The position numbers and the translations under genes are program-made. A DNA stretch of 64,000 nt from Antarctobacter heliothermus (lineage in GTDB: Bacteria; Pseudomonadota; Alphaproteobacteria; Rhodobacterales; Rhodobacteraceae): the NCBI RefSeq assembly GCF_002237555.1, contig NZ_CP022541.1:62001-126000 (forward strand). The letters run 5' to 3'. Positions within the stretch are counted from its first letter, which is position 1. Every line of letters starts with the position of its first letter. The notes beneath the pieces were generated by a model, which was not told the origin of the DNA, searched no databases, and saw only the letters and a program-made list of their open reading frames with translations. Of the stretch, positions 34,743 through 43,455 are shown piece after piece.

Positions 34743-35921
34743 TCAGCCGCGATCACGGATGGCTGCCGAATAGATGTCATAGAGCCGGTCGTAGTCGGGG
34801 ATGATGTCAAATTCGACCGCGTTAGAGATACGCTCGTCGAATTCATCCCACTGGATTGCGTCCAGTTCATCTGCCGAGAAACGGCTGAGCACCTCATCTT
34901 GGGCCATCTGGGCGACAGGTTGCAGGTTGCCATTGCCGCGCGCCACGATTTCCGCCGCATCAGGGGTGGTGATCCATTCAAGGAAATCGAAGGTCGCCTC
35001 CTTGCCGGTCGGATTGGCGACGGCAGAGTTGAGCTCGATCCAATTGATGCCGCCCTTGCCGTCGGCGGGGCCGGAATTGGGCGTGATGGCATAGATGTTC
35101 GTCGCGCCCTCGGCGCGGGCTGAACTGGCGGTATAAGTGCCACCAGTGAAATAGAGGTCGATCTCACCGTTCAACATGGCAAGGTTCAGCTGCACGAAAT
35201 CTGTGGTGATCATCTTGGCGTTGTTGATCCATCGCCGGGCGGTCTCTTCGAACTTGGCGTAGTCGTCCTCTGTCTTGGCTTTGAACGGGTGAATGCCCGC
35301 GCCCATGCAGATGTCCATCACGTTCCAATCCTCATAGGCGAGGATACCGTAGCGGCCGGCAAAGTCAGGGTTGTTGAAAAGATCCCATCCTTCGTCCTTG
35401 GCGGTAGCGGGCGAGATCACGTCGGAGTTGACGCAGAAATCGAAGGTCTCGAACCGTTGCACGACGCCCAGCAGGTGGTTGCCATCCTGAGACAGGGCCC
35501 AGTCATACGGCATGGCGAATTTTTCAAACATCTGTGCGTATAGCGGTTCAAAACGCTCGCGGGGCAGATCGTAGATCAGGTTTTCCGGCCACATCACCTG
35601 ACGCGCCCAAGGGTTGTTCAGGTTGACGAAGTTCCAGACCGATGTCTCACCCGCGCGCAGGCGGTTGACAGAGGTCGGGTCGCTGATGTGGATCTCGTAC
35701 CGGATATCCTTGCCGGTTTCCTTGCGCCACATATCCAGCAAGCGCGGGTCGGCGTAGGCGTCCCAGGTCAGCAGCGCGATCTGGTCCTGCTGCGAAAGCG
35801 CGGTCTGCGGCATCCCGGCGGCAGCAAGACCGGCGGCCATGCCCCCCATCATCTGACGCCGGTTCAGCGCGCCCGACATAGGGTTGCGCAGGGATGCGGG
35901 CAGTGTCGGTCTCTTCTTCAT
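34743..35921 (-). CDS. potD: Polyamine-type ABC transporter substrate-binding protein (PotD-like)
   Basis: The product has 392 residues. The N-terminus NRRQMMGGMAAGLAAAGMPQ has the look of a twin-arginine signal, cleaved near TALSQQDQI. The family fold is seen in LLTWDAYADPRLLDMWRKET and VWNFVNLNNPW. PotD-like proteins bind putrescine or spermidine, but many relatives bind other cationic or opine-like solutes, so the substrate is open. It heads the minus-strand operon potD-A-B-C. Upstream, GTTCG-N5-CGAAC (35935-35949) is a palindrome with inverted arm order that may be a degenerate operator. Confidence 0.88.
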   Translation of the reverse strand: MKKRPTLPASLRNPMSGALNRRQMMGGMAAGLAAAGMPQTALSQQDQIALLTWDAYADPRLLDMWRKETGKDIRYEIHISDPTSVNRLRAGETSVWNFVNLNNPWARQVMWPENLIYDLPRERFEPLYAQMFEKFAMPYDWALSQDGNHLLGVVQRFETFDFCVNSDVISPATAKDEGWDLFNNPDFAGRYGILAYEDWNVMDICMGAGIHPFKAKTEDDYAKFEETARRWINNAKMITTDFVQLNLAMLNGEIDLYFTGGTYTASSARAEGATNIYAITPNSGPADGKGGINWIELNSAVANPTGKEATFDFLEWITTPDAAEIVARGNGNLQPVAQMAQDEVLSRFSADELDAIQWDEFDERISNAVEFDIIPDYDRLYDIYSAAIRDRG

Positions 35922-35934
35922 TTTCTATCTCCCT

Positions 35935-35949
35935 GTTCGTATGTCGAAC
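35935..35949. promoter_or_regulatory. Possible degenerate operator in front of the potD-like gene
   Basis: GTTCG-TATGT-CGAAC is an inverted repeat just upstream of the potD-like start, followed by ATGCGGAC (35961-35968), which equals one arm of operator d. Neither forms the full GAAC-N4-GTTC pattern, so assignment to the same regulator is weak. Confidence 0.3.
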
Positions 35950-36001
35950 TGTTGCGCGCTATGCGGACATTTTCAAGGGTTTTCCGCCTTGCCCGTCAGG
36001 T

Positions 36002-37300
36002 TCAGTAGGTCTGTGCGTAGCGGGCAAGCATTTCGGCTGTCTCAAGGTCTGCGACCTCGGTCGCCTCATGTTGTTTGTGCGCCGTGTATAGCGCCAGGAA
36101 CTCGGCGCCGTACCAGTCTGCTAGGGCCGCGTCCGACCGCATCAGGTCCAGCGCATCGGATAGCGCACGGGGCAGCGGGTGGATGCCCCGCGCACGCAAG
36201 GCAGAGTCGTCCAACTCTGACTGGTCGCCCGTGGTTGGCGTGGGGCAGGGCAGGGCGGATTCGATCCCGTCGGCGGCGGCATGGATCAGCGCCGACAGCG
36301 CCAGCCAAGGAGAGGCGGTGGCATCGGCCGCGCGGTACTCATAGTTGAACTGGCGCGCAATGCGCTCTGGATCGGTCGCGGTCACCGGGCAAATGCGCAA
36401 CCCTGCCTCGCGGTCCTGAACCGCAAGATTGGCGTAGGCCGCGCTCCATCGGTGTGGAGTCAGGCGGTGATAGCTGGCCACAGACGCGGCAGTCAGCGCG
36501 GTGATCGCGGGCATGTGGGTGACGATTCCGGCGGCGGCCTGCGCGGCGCGAGGTGACAGCCCGGCGGGACCGTTCGGGTCATGGGTCACGGGCGTTTCGC
36601 CCTCCCACAGACTAAGGTGGATGTGGACGCCATTGCCGACGTTGGCCGCATCGGGCAGCGGGCCAAAGCTGGCCTGATGGCCATGCGCACGGGCGACGGC
36701 GCGGGTGATCTCACGCAATGCAATTGCCTCATCCGCAGCGCGCAGCGCGGGTTTCGGGGCCAGCGTGACCTCGAACTGGCCGGGACCGTATTCCCGCAAA
36801 AAGCTGTCTGGCGTCATCCCGGCAGACTGCAACGCATGCATCAGATCCTCGGCAAAGGGCTGCGCGGCGTGGAAACCAGCCAGCGAAAAACCAGCGCCAC
36901 CGTCGAGATCGGTCAAGGTGAACTCATGTTCGAAGGTCACAAGAAACTGCGCCCTAGCCGCCCGTTCCAGCTGTGCGATGGCGGCGCGCAGGTGGCCGCG
37001 CGTGCAGGCCATCCACGCGGTGCCGTCCCGGTTGCGAATATCGCCAAGGATCATCCGTAACGGCGGGCCGCCGGGTATGGGCGCGTCAAACAGCGCGTCC
37101 CGGTCCGGCCAGAGCGTTACATCCCCCACCGACCCGAAGGGCGACGGCGCAATTCCGTCGAAACAGGTGATCTGGGCATTGGTCGGGGTCCAGCCGATGC
37201 CGCCCCGGATACGGCGGTCCAGATCGTCCAACGCAAACCCCTTGCCGCGGACCAGTCCGGACAGATCGCTGGTGCAGGCCATGACAAGTGGAGTGGGCAT
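36002..37300 (-). CDS. Glutamine-synthetase-family ligase (GlnT/PuuA-like)
   Basis: The start ATG at 37300 gives MPTPLVMACTSDLSGLVRGK, a normal beginning for the type-III-like/gamma-glutamylpolyamine group, and about 432 residues. NVGNGVHIHLSLWEG carries the conserved His of the ATP site, and REYGPGQFEVTLAPKPALRA and RQFNYEYRAADATASPWLAL are glutamine synthetase catalytic blocks (E-x-T and the Arg/Asn region). Members of this group attach glutamate to amines rather than to ammonia. It lies directly upstream of the potDABC-like operon and diverges from the N-formylglutamate-hydrolase-like gene, with operator f between. A gamma-glutamyl-amine route is therefore suggested. Confidence 0.85.
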   Translation of the reverse strand: MPTPLVMACTSDLSGLVRGKGFALDDLDRRIRGGIGWTPTNAQITCFDGIAPSPFGSVGDVTLWPDRDALFDAPIPGGPPLRMILGDIRNRDGTAWMACTRGHLRAAIAQLERAARAQFLVTFEHEFTLTDLDGGAGFSLAGFHAAQPFAEDLMHALQSAGMTPDSFLREYGPGQFEVTLAPKPALRAADEAIALREITRAVARAHGHQASFGPLPDAANVGNGVHIHLSLWEGETPVTHDPNGPAGLSPRAAQAAAGIVTHMPAITALTAASVASYHRLTPHRWSAAYANLAVQDREAGLRICPVTATDPERIARQFNYEYRAADATASPWLALSALIHAAADGIESALPCPTPTTGDQSELDDSALRARGIHPLPRALSDALDLMRSDAALADWYGAEFLALYTAHKQHEATEVADLETAEMLARYAQTY

Positions 37301-37341
37301 GATGGGACGCCTTCGGTATGGGTTGTCGTTCCTGCAATTTT

Positions 37342-37357
37342 GTGAACACTTGTTCGC
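37342..37357. promoter_or_regulatory. Candidate operator f (GTGAAC-ACTT-GTTCGC)
   Basis: GAAC-ACTT-GTTC with flanks GT and GC, in the 76-base gap between the glutamine-synthetase-like gene (minus, start 37300) and the N-formylglutamate-hydrolase-like gene (plus, start 37377). Same core and spacing as operators a, b and c. Confidence 0.7.
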
Positions 37358-37376
37358 ATATTGCAATAGGTGAGCT

Positions 37377-38111
37377 GTGCTATTCTCAGAAAATGATCCC
37401 GCGCCGGTCCTGTCACATGGCGTATCCGATGGCGGTGGAATCCTGCTGACATGTGAACACGCGGGCCATGCGGTGCCCTCGGCGCTGGGGGATCTGGGGG
37501 TGCCGCAGGCGGATCTGCGCGATCACATCGGCTGGGATCCGGGCGCATTGGCTGTGGCACAGGTGCTGGCGGATCGCCTGCAGACCCGTCTTGTGGCGCA
37601 GCGTTACTCCCGGCTGGTGATCGACTGCAACCGCCCGCGCTCCGCGCCGGACCTGATCCCAGAGGTGTCGGACACGCGCGCCGTGCCGGGAAATGTAGCC
37701 TTATCGGTCGAGGATCGAGATCGCCGCTGGCACCTGACGCACCAGCCATTTCACGCTGAGGTCGCACACCAGCGGGCGCTGCACCGCGCCCTGCTGTCGA
37801 TCCACAGTTTCACGCCGCAAAAACGCGACGGCGCGCCGCGCGCCACCCAAATCGGGGTGCTGGCACGGGACGGCAACCGCCTGTTCACGCATCTAATGAC
37901 GGAACTGCCGACCCTTTGGCCCGGCCAGGTGGTGGCCAACGACCCCTATGAGATCGAAGACGACTCGGACTATACGATCCCCGTTCACGCAGAGCGCCAT
38001 GGCCTGCCGCACGCACTGCTGGAAATCCGCAACGACTTGATCGCCGACGCGGCGGGGGTGATCCGCATGGCCGAAGCCCTCTCCGCAGCCCTGAAAGGAT
38101 ACCGCCTGTGA
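37377..38111 (+). CDS. N-formylglutamate amidohydrolase-family enzyme (HutG-like)
   Basis: The product has 244 residues from a GTG start. The family motifs are ILLTCEHAGHAVPSALGDLG near residue 23, which provides a Glu/His metal-binding pair, and YSRLVIDCNRPRSAPDLIP near 78. HutG-type enzymes release formate from N-formylglutamate. In this context, next to a glutamine-synthetase-like ligase, it could cleave an N-formyl or gamma-glutamyl amide. Its end overlaps the isochorismatase-like gene by four bases. Confidence 0.85.
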   Translation: MLFSENDPAPVLSHGVSDGGGILLTCEHAGHAVPSALGDLGVPQADLRDHIGWDPGALAVAQVLADRLQTRLVAQRYSRLVIDCNRPRSAPDLIPEVSDTRAVPGNVALSVEDRDRRWHLTHQPFHAEVAHQRALHRALLSIHSFTPQKRDGAPRATQIGVLARDGNRLFTHLMTELPTLWPGQVVANDPYEIEDDSDYTIPVHAERHGLPHALLEIRNDLIADAAGVIRMAEALSAALKGYRL

Positions 38112-38779
38112 CCCAGCCTTTCCTGTCCACAACCAGCCGCAACATTCCCTTGCAAAAGGGCCGGGTGGCCGTGCTTTTCGTGGATGTTCAAAACTTTTGC
38201 CTGCACGCGAAGGGCGGCGAGATCCGCGACGCGACAGAGGATGAACGGCGCGAAACACTGATGCCCTTCATTGCCCGCTTTCGCGCGGAGACTTTGCCCA
38301 AGATGCAGGCCCTGCAACAGGCTGCCCGAAAGGCCGGGGTCGAGGTGATGTACACGACCATCGAAAGCCTGACCAAGGACGGGCGGGACCGCAGCCTTGA
38401 CTACAAGATCACCGGCTTCAACGTGCCCAAGGGGTCGTTTGACGCCAAGGTGATCGACGAAATCGCGCCGGGTGAGGATGAGATCGTCTTGCCGAAATCG
38501 TCGTCGTCGGTCTTTGTCTCGACCCATATCGACTATGTTCTGCGCAATCTGGGTGTGGCGCAGCTGGTCATTGCCGGGGTGCTGACGGATCAATGCGTCG
38601 AAAGCGCAATCCGGGACGCCTGTGACCTGGGCTATCTGATCACACAGGTCACGGATGCCTGCGCAACCTATACGCAAGAACGGCAAGACGCCTCGCTGCG
38701 CGCCATCAAAGGATATTGCCGTCAGGTCACGGTGGATCAACTGCTGCCGGAATTTGCCGCTTTGTCCACGCAAGCGTGA
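38108..38779 (+). CDS. Isochorismatase-family cysteine hydrolase
   Basis: The product has 223 residues from a GTG start in a GTGA overlap. The catalytic triad of cysteine hydrolases is visible: Asp26 (LFVDVQNF), Lys130 (VLPKSSSSVF) and Cys163 (GVLTDQCVES). Such enzymes hydrolyse amides such as nicotinamide, N-carbamoylsarcosine or ureidoacrylate; the presence of the active Cys excludes a true isochorismatase. It probably works with the preceding amidohydrolase. About 33 bases later the ISNCY remnant begins, so the operon may have been cut here. Confidence 0.88.
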   Translation: MTQPFLSTTSRNIPLQKGRVAVLFVDVQNFCLHAKGGEIRDATEDERRETLMPFIARFRAETLPKMQALQQAARKAGVEVMYTTIESLTKDGRDRSLDYKITGFNVPKGSFDAKVIDEIAPGEDEIVLPKSSSSVFVSTHIDYVLRNLGVAQLVIAGVLTDQCVESAIRDACDLGYLITQVTDACATYTQERQDASLRAIKGYCRQVTVDQLLPEFAALSTQA

Positions 38780-38814
38780 CGACGCATCTGGCCACAAGAC
38801 GTGTTTCAACCACT

Positions 38815-39598
38815 TTGAAGTGTCACCGGATGCGCAAAGTAGAAGTGTCCCACAGGGGCGCTGACGGGAGCGCAGCCTGGCAGGGCGGAGAGCTCACATA
38901 TCGCAGCCCAGGCCGGCTGCGCTGGCCTCTCGCTCGGCGTGTTTTCGGGCGTAATAGGCGTCGAGTTTCGATGGTCTTCCTGGTGATTTTCGGCGGGTGG
39001 GTTCGTAGCGCGCCCGCTGCTTTCCGGCACGCGGTTTCTTGGGCGGCGCCTTGTCCTGCTCTTCCTTGATGAACTCGAGCACCGCACTCAGATTCTGGTT
39101 CTCGGTGGTCGCGGCGTGGGTCACGCGCTGATCCTTGTCGAAGGTGGAGTAGGGGAGAGAGACTCCCTTCCATCGAAACTCCAGCCGACCATCGGGAAAC
39201 TCGTAACTGTCCATGTATTTGCCGGGCAGGCCGCGCGTGACGTCGTTCTCCTCGAAGATGATGCGCCGTCGTGCGTAAGAGAACGCCAACTGCTGGCTGA
39301 CATAGCGTTCGTCGCGCAAACACAGGATGTCCCGCAGGCGAACCGGCTCGATATTGAGCGTACGGTGCAGGTTGTCCGGGCGGCGCGGCGCCTTGGCGAA
39401 CTTCGCGTTGTAGCGCTCGACAAAGCTGAGCAGAAAGGCATTGCCTGCCTCCATGTCCGAGATACCGGCAAGCCGTAGCTCCATCACCAGACGGTCTTGC
39501 AGCGTGCGGTTGGCGCGTTCGACACGGCCCTTGGCCTACGAGCTGTTGGCACAAAGGATCTCGATGTTGAGATCGTTCATCGCCCGACCGAACTGGGT
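38815..39598 (-). mobile_element. ISNCY-type element, C-terminal half with its outer end
   Basis: The outer end contains two short repeats, GAAGTGTCACC (38818) and GAAGTGTCCCA (38843), which match the pair GAATGTCACCC and GGAATGTCACT at the outer end of the other half (63330-63365). The inner border at 39598 is the left end of an IS3 element. The complementary half lies at 62625-63365. Confidence 0.7.
38894..39598 (-). pseudogene. ISNCY-type transposase, C-terminal half with in-frame stop
   Basis: From 39598 the minus strand reads TQFGRAMNDLNIEILCANSS, then a TAG (39535-39537), then AKGRVERANRTLQDRLVMEL and 200 further residues to 38894. Intact relatives have Gln at the stop, so it is a one-codon nonsense mutation. 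The segment AKGRVERAN carries the catalytic Glu of the integrase core. The N-terminal half is absent here because an IS3 element borders it. Confidence 0.85.
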
Positions 39599-39661
39599 AG
39601 AGGTGGTCGCGAGATTTCGGACCAGTTTTCCGCCGGGCTAAGCTATAGCATCGGTTTCATT

Positions 39662-39958
39662 TCAGGCGTCAATCTTCAGGTCCGGATCCTGGCTATCATA
39701 GGCCTCGTCCGGTGTCAGCGGCTCGTGCGATGAGTGCGGGCGTCTTTCGTTGTAATAGGTGATCCAGTCACCGATCCCGTTGCGGGCTTCGGAACCGGTT
39801 TCGAAGGCGTTCAAGTAGACGCATTCGTATTTGAGGGATCGCCATAGCCGTTCGATCATCCGGTTGTCGATCCAGCACCCCCGACCATCCATCGAGATTT
39901 TGACCTTCGCATCGCGCAACACGTCGGTGAAATCGGTGCTGGTGAATTGCGAACCTTG
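39662..39958 (-). pseudogene. IS3-family orfB, C-terminal part (copy 1)
   Basis: The minus strand reads MLRDAKVKISMDGRGCWIDN and RMIERLWRSLKYECVYLNAF, the last third of the integrase core with the catalytic Glu. It is separated from the N-terminal part (41341 onward) by the IS110 insertion. Rejoining the borders, ACCGAT with CAAGG, restores the intact NTDQGSQF of copy 2. Confidence 0.85.
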
Positions 39959-39974
39959 GACGCCCTTCTAAGAG

Positions 39975-41054
39975 TCAAGCGGCGATTTGTGTCTGATTGA
40001 TCTCTTTGTAGCGGCGCATGATGATGCCGAAGACTTCGCGCGCGATATAACGTTTGAGGCTGCGAATGGCTTCCAGTTTCGAGTTTCCGGCAGCGATCCG
40101 TTTGGCAACGTAGGCTTGAGTGCGTGGGTCCAGTCGCAAACGTCCGATGGCGATAATGTGGATCGCACTATTGGCTGCGCGATCACCGCCTCTGTTCAAC
40201 CTGTGCCGGACAGTTTTGCCAGAAGACGCAGGCACGGGACTGACGCCGCAAAGGGCGGCAAAGCTGGCTTCGGATTTCAACCGCTCCGGATTGTCTCCAG
40301 CCGTCAGCAGCAGCTGCGCCGCGCTGTTCAGGCCGATCGCGATCTGTTCGAGTAGCTCTGGGGCAAGATCTTTGACGATGGCTTCGATCATGTCATCCAG
40401 ATCGGCGATCTCGTCATGCAGTTCGAGGTAACGCCGCGCCAGGGATTTGAGCGAGATGCGATAGGCTTCTTCGACCTGCCGAAAGGCCGTGAGATCGGGC
40501 CGCCAAGCTGCCAGTGTGCGGATCAACTGCATTCGCGTCATCTTACGTAGGGGTTCTCGCAATCTATCGGGGGCACAGATGATCGTCGTCTGGATCATTT
40601 GCAAAGCAATGCGGCGCGCCTGAACGGCTGTCTTTCGGCAAACCCTTAGAACACGGAGGCTTTCGACCATACCGTCACGGCTTCTCGGTGTGACAGTGCG
40701 CCGTTCGGTGAAGGCGGCATGGGCCGCACTTTCTGCGTCGAAGTCGTCGTTCTTGCCGCGGCGACGGCGCTCGTTTTTGTCAGGGGCAGTGACCACCTCC
40801 AGAACTTCGACACCAGCTGTCTGCAAATAGCGCAGCAACCCTGCGCCATAGCTGCCCGAACATTCGATGCCGACGCGTTGCAGATCCCCGAAAGACCGCA
40901 TCCAGATCAACATCAAGCGATAGCCATGACGGGTCGTGGGAAAGCTCTCGGTGCCGAGCACGCGGTCGTAATGATCTACGACAGCTGCAACATGTAAATC
41001 CTTGTGGGTATCGACGCCTCCGACGACGTGAGATGTTTCAGGGGTTTCAGCCAT
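39975..41054 (-). CDS. IS110-family transposase
   Basis: The product has 359 residues. The RuvC-like domain begins GGVDTHKDLHVAAVVD, with GKNDDFDAESAAHAAF carrying two more acidic residues of the DEDD set. The transposase_20 domain is seen in EASFAALCGVSPVPASSGKT, with a Ser-rich active region. The frame is intact and so the enzyme may be functional. It is clearly different from the IS110 transposase at 17897. Confidence 0.9.
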   Translation of the reverse strand: MAETPETSHVVGGVDTHKDLHVAAVVDHYDRVLGTESFPTTRHGYRLMLIWMRSFGDLQRVGIECSGSYGAGLLRYLQTAGVEVLEVVTAPDKNERRRRGKNDDFDAESAAHAAFTERRTVTPRSRDGMVESLRVLRVCRKTAVQARRIALQMIQTTIICAPDRLREPLRKMTRMQLIRTLAAWRPDLTAFRQVEEAYRISLKSLARRYLELHDEIADLDDMIEAIVKDLAPELLEQIAIGLNSAAQLLLTAGDNPERLKSEASFAALCGVSPVPASSGKTVRHRLNRGGDRAANSAIHIIAIGRLRLDPRTQAYVAKRIAAGNSKLEAIRSLKRYIAREVFGIIMRRYKEINQTQIAA

Positions 41055-41226
41055 TTGACGATCCTTTTCTGCGGCAAGAGAACGAGCATCGCCTCGATGG
41101 ATGCAGGGACAGGACAGTCATGAGACCGGATGGTCAGGCCCTTCTGGGGTCACGGCAACACCTTTGAGACAAGCTCGCCGCAGGCGTTCCCGGATGATCG
41201 ACAGGTCCAGGGAAAGACACGTGTCA

Positions 41227-41320
41227 GGTCGGTCGCTGTTTGGGTCAAACCAAACCGAGAAGCCATACGGCACCAACCCAGCGAATGGTCGATCAGTGTT
41301 TGAGTCAAACCATCCGAGAA
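41227..41320. repeat. Direct repeat in the IS110 right end
   Basis: Two copies of a motif beginning GGTCG and containing GTGTTTG(A/G)GTCAAACCA (41227-41261 and 41287-41320), 60 bases apart. TTTGAGTCAAA is itself nearly symmetric. These may be transposase or guide-RNA related sequences, since IS110 elements use non-coding ends. Confidence 0.6.
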
Positions 41321-41340
41321 CTGGTATCAATCGTATGACT

Positions 41341-42217
41341 ATCGGTGTTGAATATCTCGGGGACACCGTATCCGGCCAGCGCTTCTTTCAAAGCCTCAAC
41401 GCAAAACCTCGCGTCCATGCTGTTCGAGAGCCGCCAGCTCAGCACCTTCCGGCTATGCCAGTCCATGACGGCCACGAGATAAAGAAAACCACGGCGCATG
41501 GGAATGTAGCTGATGTCAGCACACCAGACCTGGTTGGGCCGGGTGATTGGCAAGTCCTTCAGAAGATATGGATATATCTTGTGCTCCGGGTGCTTCTTGC
41601 TGGTCTTCGGTTCCTGGTAGATCGGCACCAACCGCATGAGCTTCATCAGCCGCCGCACACGATGCCGCCCGCATTTATGTCCCGCGCGAGCCAAGTGCCG
41701 GGCCATTTGCCGGGACCCATACCACGGCGTCTCCAAGAACTGCCGATCGATAATTTCCATAAACTTCAGGTTCTCGGCGCTTTCACCGCGCGGCTGGTAG
41801 TAGAGGCTTGAGCGTGCCAGTGTCAGCAGGCTGCATTGCCGCCGGACGCTGAGATCAGGATGGTCTTTCTTCACCGCTTTTTGCCTCCAGCGCCGAGGAC
41901 GAAACTGGAGGCTTCCGACAAAAAATCCCGTTCCACGACCAACTGCCCGATCTTTCCTGTCGCACATGCAGGCATGTGCTGTCGGACAGTGGGACGTGTA
42001 GCTTTTCGACCTCTGCCGCCGATATCGTCGGCTCCGCGGTCGCCTGGCCATTGAAGGCTGCGGCCATGTTCTCGATCACAGTCCTCTTCCAGCCGCTGAT
42101 CATCGTGGGGTGGATGCCGTGCTTCTTGGCAAGCTCGGCCGTCGTCAACTCTTCACGGATGGCTTCCAGAGCCACCTTCGCCTTGAACTCTGCCGAATAG
42201 CGTTTCCGTTTGGTCAT
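41341..42217 (-). pseudogene. IS3-family orfA and N-terminal orfB (copy 1)
   Basis: orfA (42217-41855) begins MTKRKRYSAEFKAKVALEAI, a helix-turn-helix transposase subunit; its C-terminal part is changed by an inserted hairpin segment also seen in copy 2. orfB begins at the GTG near 41874 and reads CSLLTLARSSLYYQPRGESA onward, with the first catalytic Asp in WCADISYIPMRRGFLYLVAV, until the IS110 insertion at 41340. Confidence 0.85.
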
Positions 42218-42281
42218 TTCTGTGCGTTCTTCCTCAGGCGCTACAGCTTAGCACCTGGTCCGAAATCCCGCGACCACCTCT

Positions 42282-42655
42282 GTGAAAACCGGTCCATTTT
42301 CGCCAGATGGCGCGGCCGAGGTATTTCGAGGCGCGCAGCGCCTCGTTTCTGGCGATCGCGCCGGCCGTACGATGGCTTCCAGGGCCTGCCGTTCTTGCGT
42401 GGCGGTATGACAACAGCATCGGCGCCTCGGTCTGCGACGGCGTCGTGGCACCTGCGCGTGTCGTAGGCTCCGTCTGCCGTGACCGAGCAGATCTCCACAT
42501 CAGCGGGGATCTGGTCAAGGAGCTCGGGCAGCATGGGCGCGTCACCGACATTGCTGCCGGTGATCTCGATGGCCCGGATCTCCAGCGTTTGTTCATCGAC
42601 GCCGATGTGAATCTTGCGCCACAGACGGCGTTTCGCGCTGACCTGCCACGGGATT
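42282..42655 (-). pseudogene. IS5-family transposase fragment (copy 2)
   Basis: The minus strand reads RRLWRKIHIGVDEQTLEIRA, ITADGAYDTRRCHDAV-like sequence (VTADGAYDTRRCHDAVADRG) and then a frameshift near 42370, ending at the IS3 border at 42282. It is nearly identical to the corresponding part of the copy at 19232-19990, with small indels. Confidence 0.8.
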
Positions 42656-42723
42656 TTTCCTCCACCGTTGATTAGAGTCCGGCCCAACTTGCTGCCGCCC
42701 CTTGGTGCGTCTAGCGTTTCGTC

Positions 42724-43434
42724 ATGAGGATCCTAGCTGAGTTGCCGCGCCTGAAGGGCTATCGCTTCCCCCGTGAAGTCGTGGCCTATGCCGTATGGGT
42801 CTATCATCGCTTCGCACTCAGCACGGCGGACGTCGAGGATCTGCTGGCGGAACGCGGTGTAACCGTCAGCCGGGAAACCGTGCGCAAATGGGTGAATCGA
42901 CCTGGCCGGCATTTCGCCGATTGCATCAAGCGTGACCGTCCCACCGCTGCAGACAAATGGCACCTAGACGAAGTCGTCGTTCCGATCAACGGCGTGAAGC
43001 AGTGGTTATGGCGTGCGGTGGATGCGAACAGGGACGTGCGGGATATCCTTGTGCAGGCGCGCCGAAATACCAAAGCCGCCAAGCGTTTTCTTACACGGCT
43101 GATCGCCCGCTTTGGCATACCGGGTGTCGTCGTGACGGACAAATTGCGCAGTTAGATCAAACCGATCCGGGCTCTTGCGCCTGAAGCTGATCATCGGGCA
43201 CATAAAGGGCTCAACAACCGCATCGAGGGTTCGCATCGGCCGACCCGCAAACGGGAGAAGGTCATGGGCCGGTTCAAATCGATCCGACAGACGCAAAGGT
43301 TCCTCGCGGCCCACGATCAAATCAACACGATGTTCAGACCCCGCCGCTACCGCCACTCCGCCGTCTCACACCGCCACGCAAGGTCCGATGCTTTCGACCT
43401 GTGGCACGGTTATGCGCTCGAAATGACCGCCTGA
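42724..43434 (+). pseudogene. IS6-family transposase with in-frame stop
   Basis: The frame begins MRILAELPRLKGYRFPREVV and runs to TDKLRS, a TAG at 43153-43155, then continues in frame with IKPIRALAPEADHRAHKGLN to 43434. Intact relatives have Tyr at the stop. All catalytic blocks are present: DKWHLDEVVVPINGVKQWLW, VVTDKL and RKREKVMGRF. It differs clearly from the IS6 copies at 9304 and 61876. Confidence 0.88.
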
Positions 43435-43455
43435 GAAAATCACCCCTGGGGACCG

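Larger units (their letters stand above)
39959..41340 (-). mobile_element. IS110-family element inserted in IS3
   Basis: The borders follow from comparison with the uninterrupted IS3 copy, whose sequence CCTTG-ATCGG is split after CCTTG (39958) and before ATCGG (41341). The element is 1,382 bp. No target duplication is visible, as is common for IS110. A 35-base motif is repeated with a 60-base period in its right non-coding end. Confidence 0.8.
39599..42281 (-). mobile_element. IS3-family element (copy 1) interrupted by an IS110-family element
   Basis: The ends are AGAGGTGGTCGCGAG at 39599 and, on the other side, CGACCACCTCT ending at 42281, the same as in the intact copy at 60256-61555. Subtracting the 1,382-bp insertion (39959-41340) leaves 1,301 bp against 1,300 bp in the intact copy. 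The flanks (GGT and GTG) do not form a 3-bp duplication; the left flank is ISNCY and the right flank IS5, so the element lies at a rearrangement border. Confidence 0.85.

Noticed and set aside
33707..35167. 486-residue reading for the potA-like ATPase
   Set aside because: The first 144 codons are in the shadow of the potD-like gene; the conserved ATPase begins at the ATG at 34735.
35935..35949. GTTCG-N5-CGAAC as a full member of the operator family
   Set aside because: Arms are in the reverse order and the spacer is five bases, so it was kept only as a weak candidate and left out of the regulon argument.
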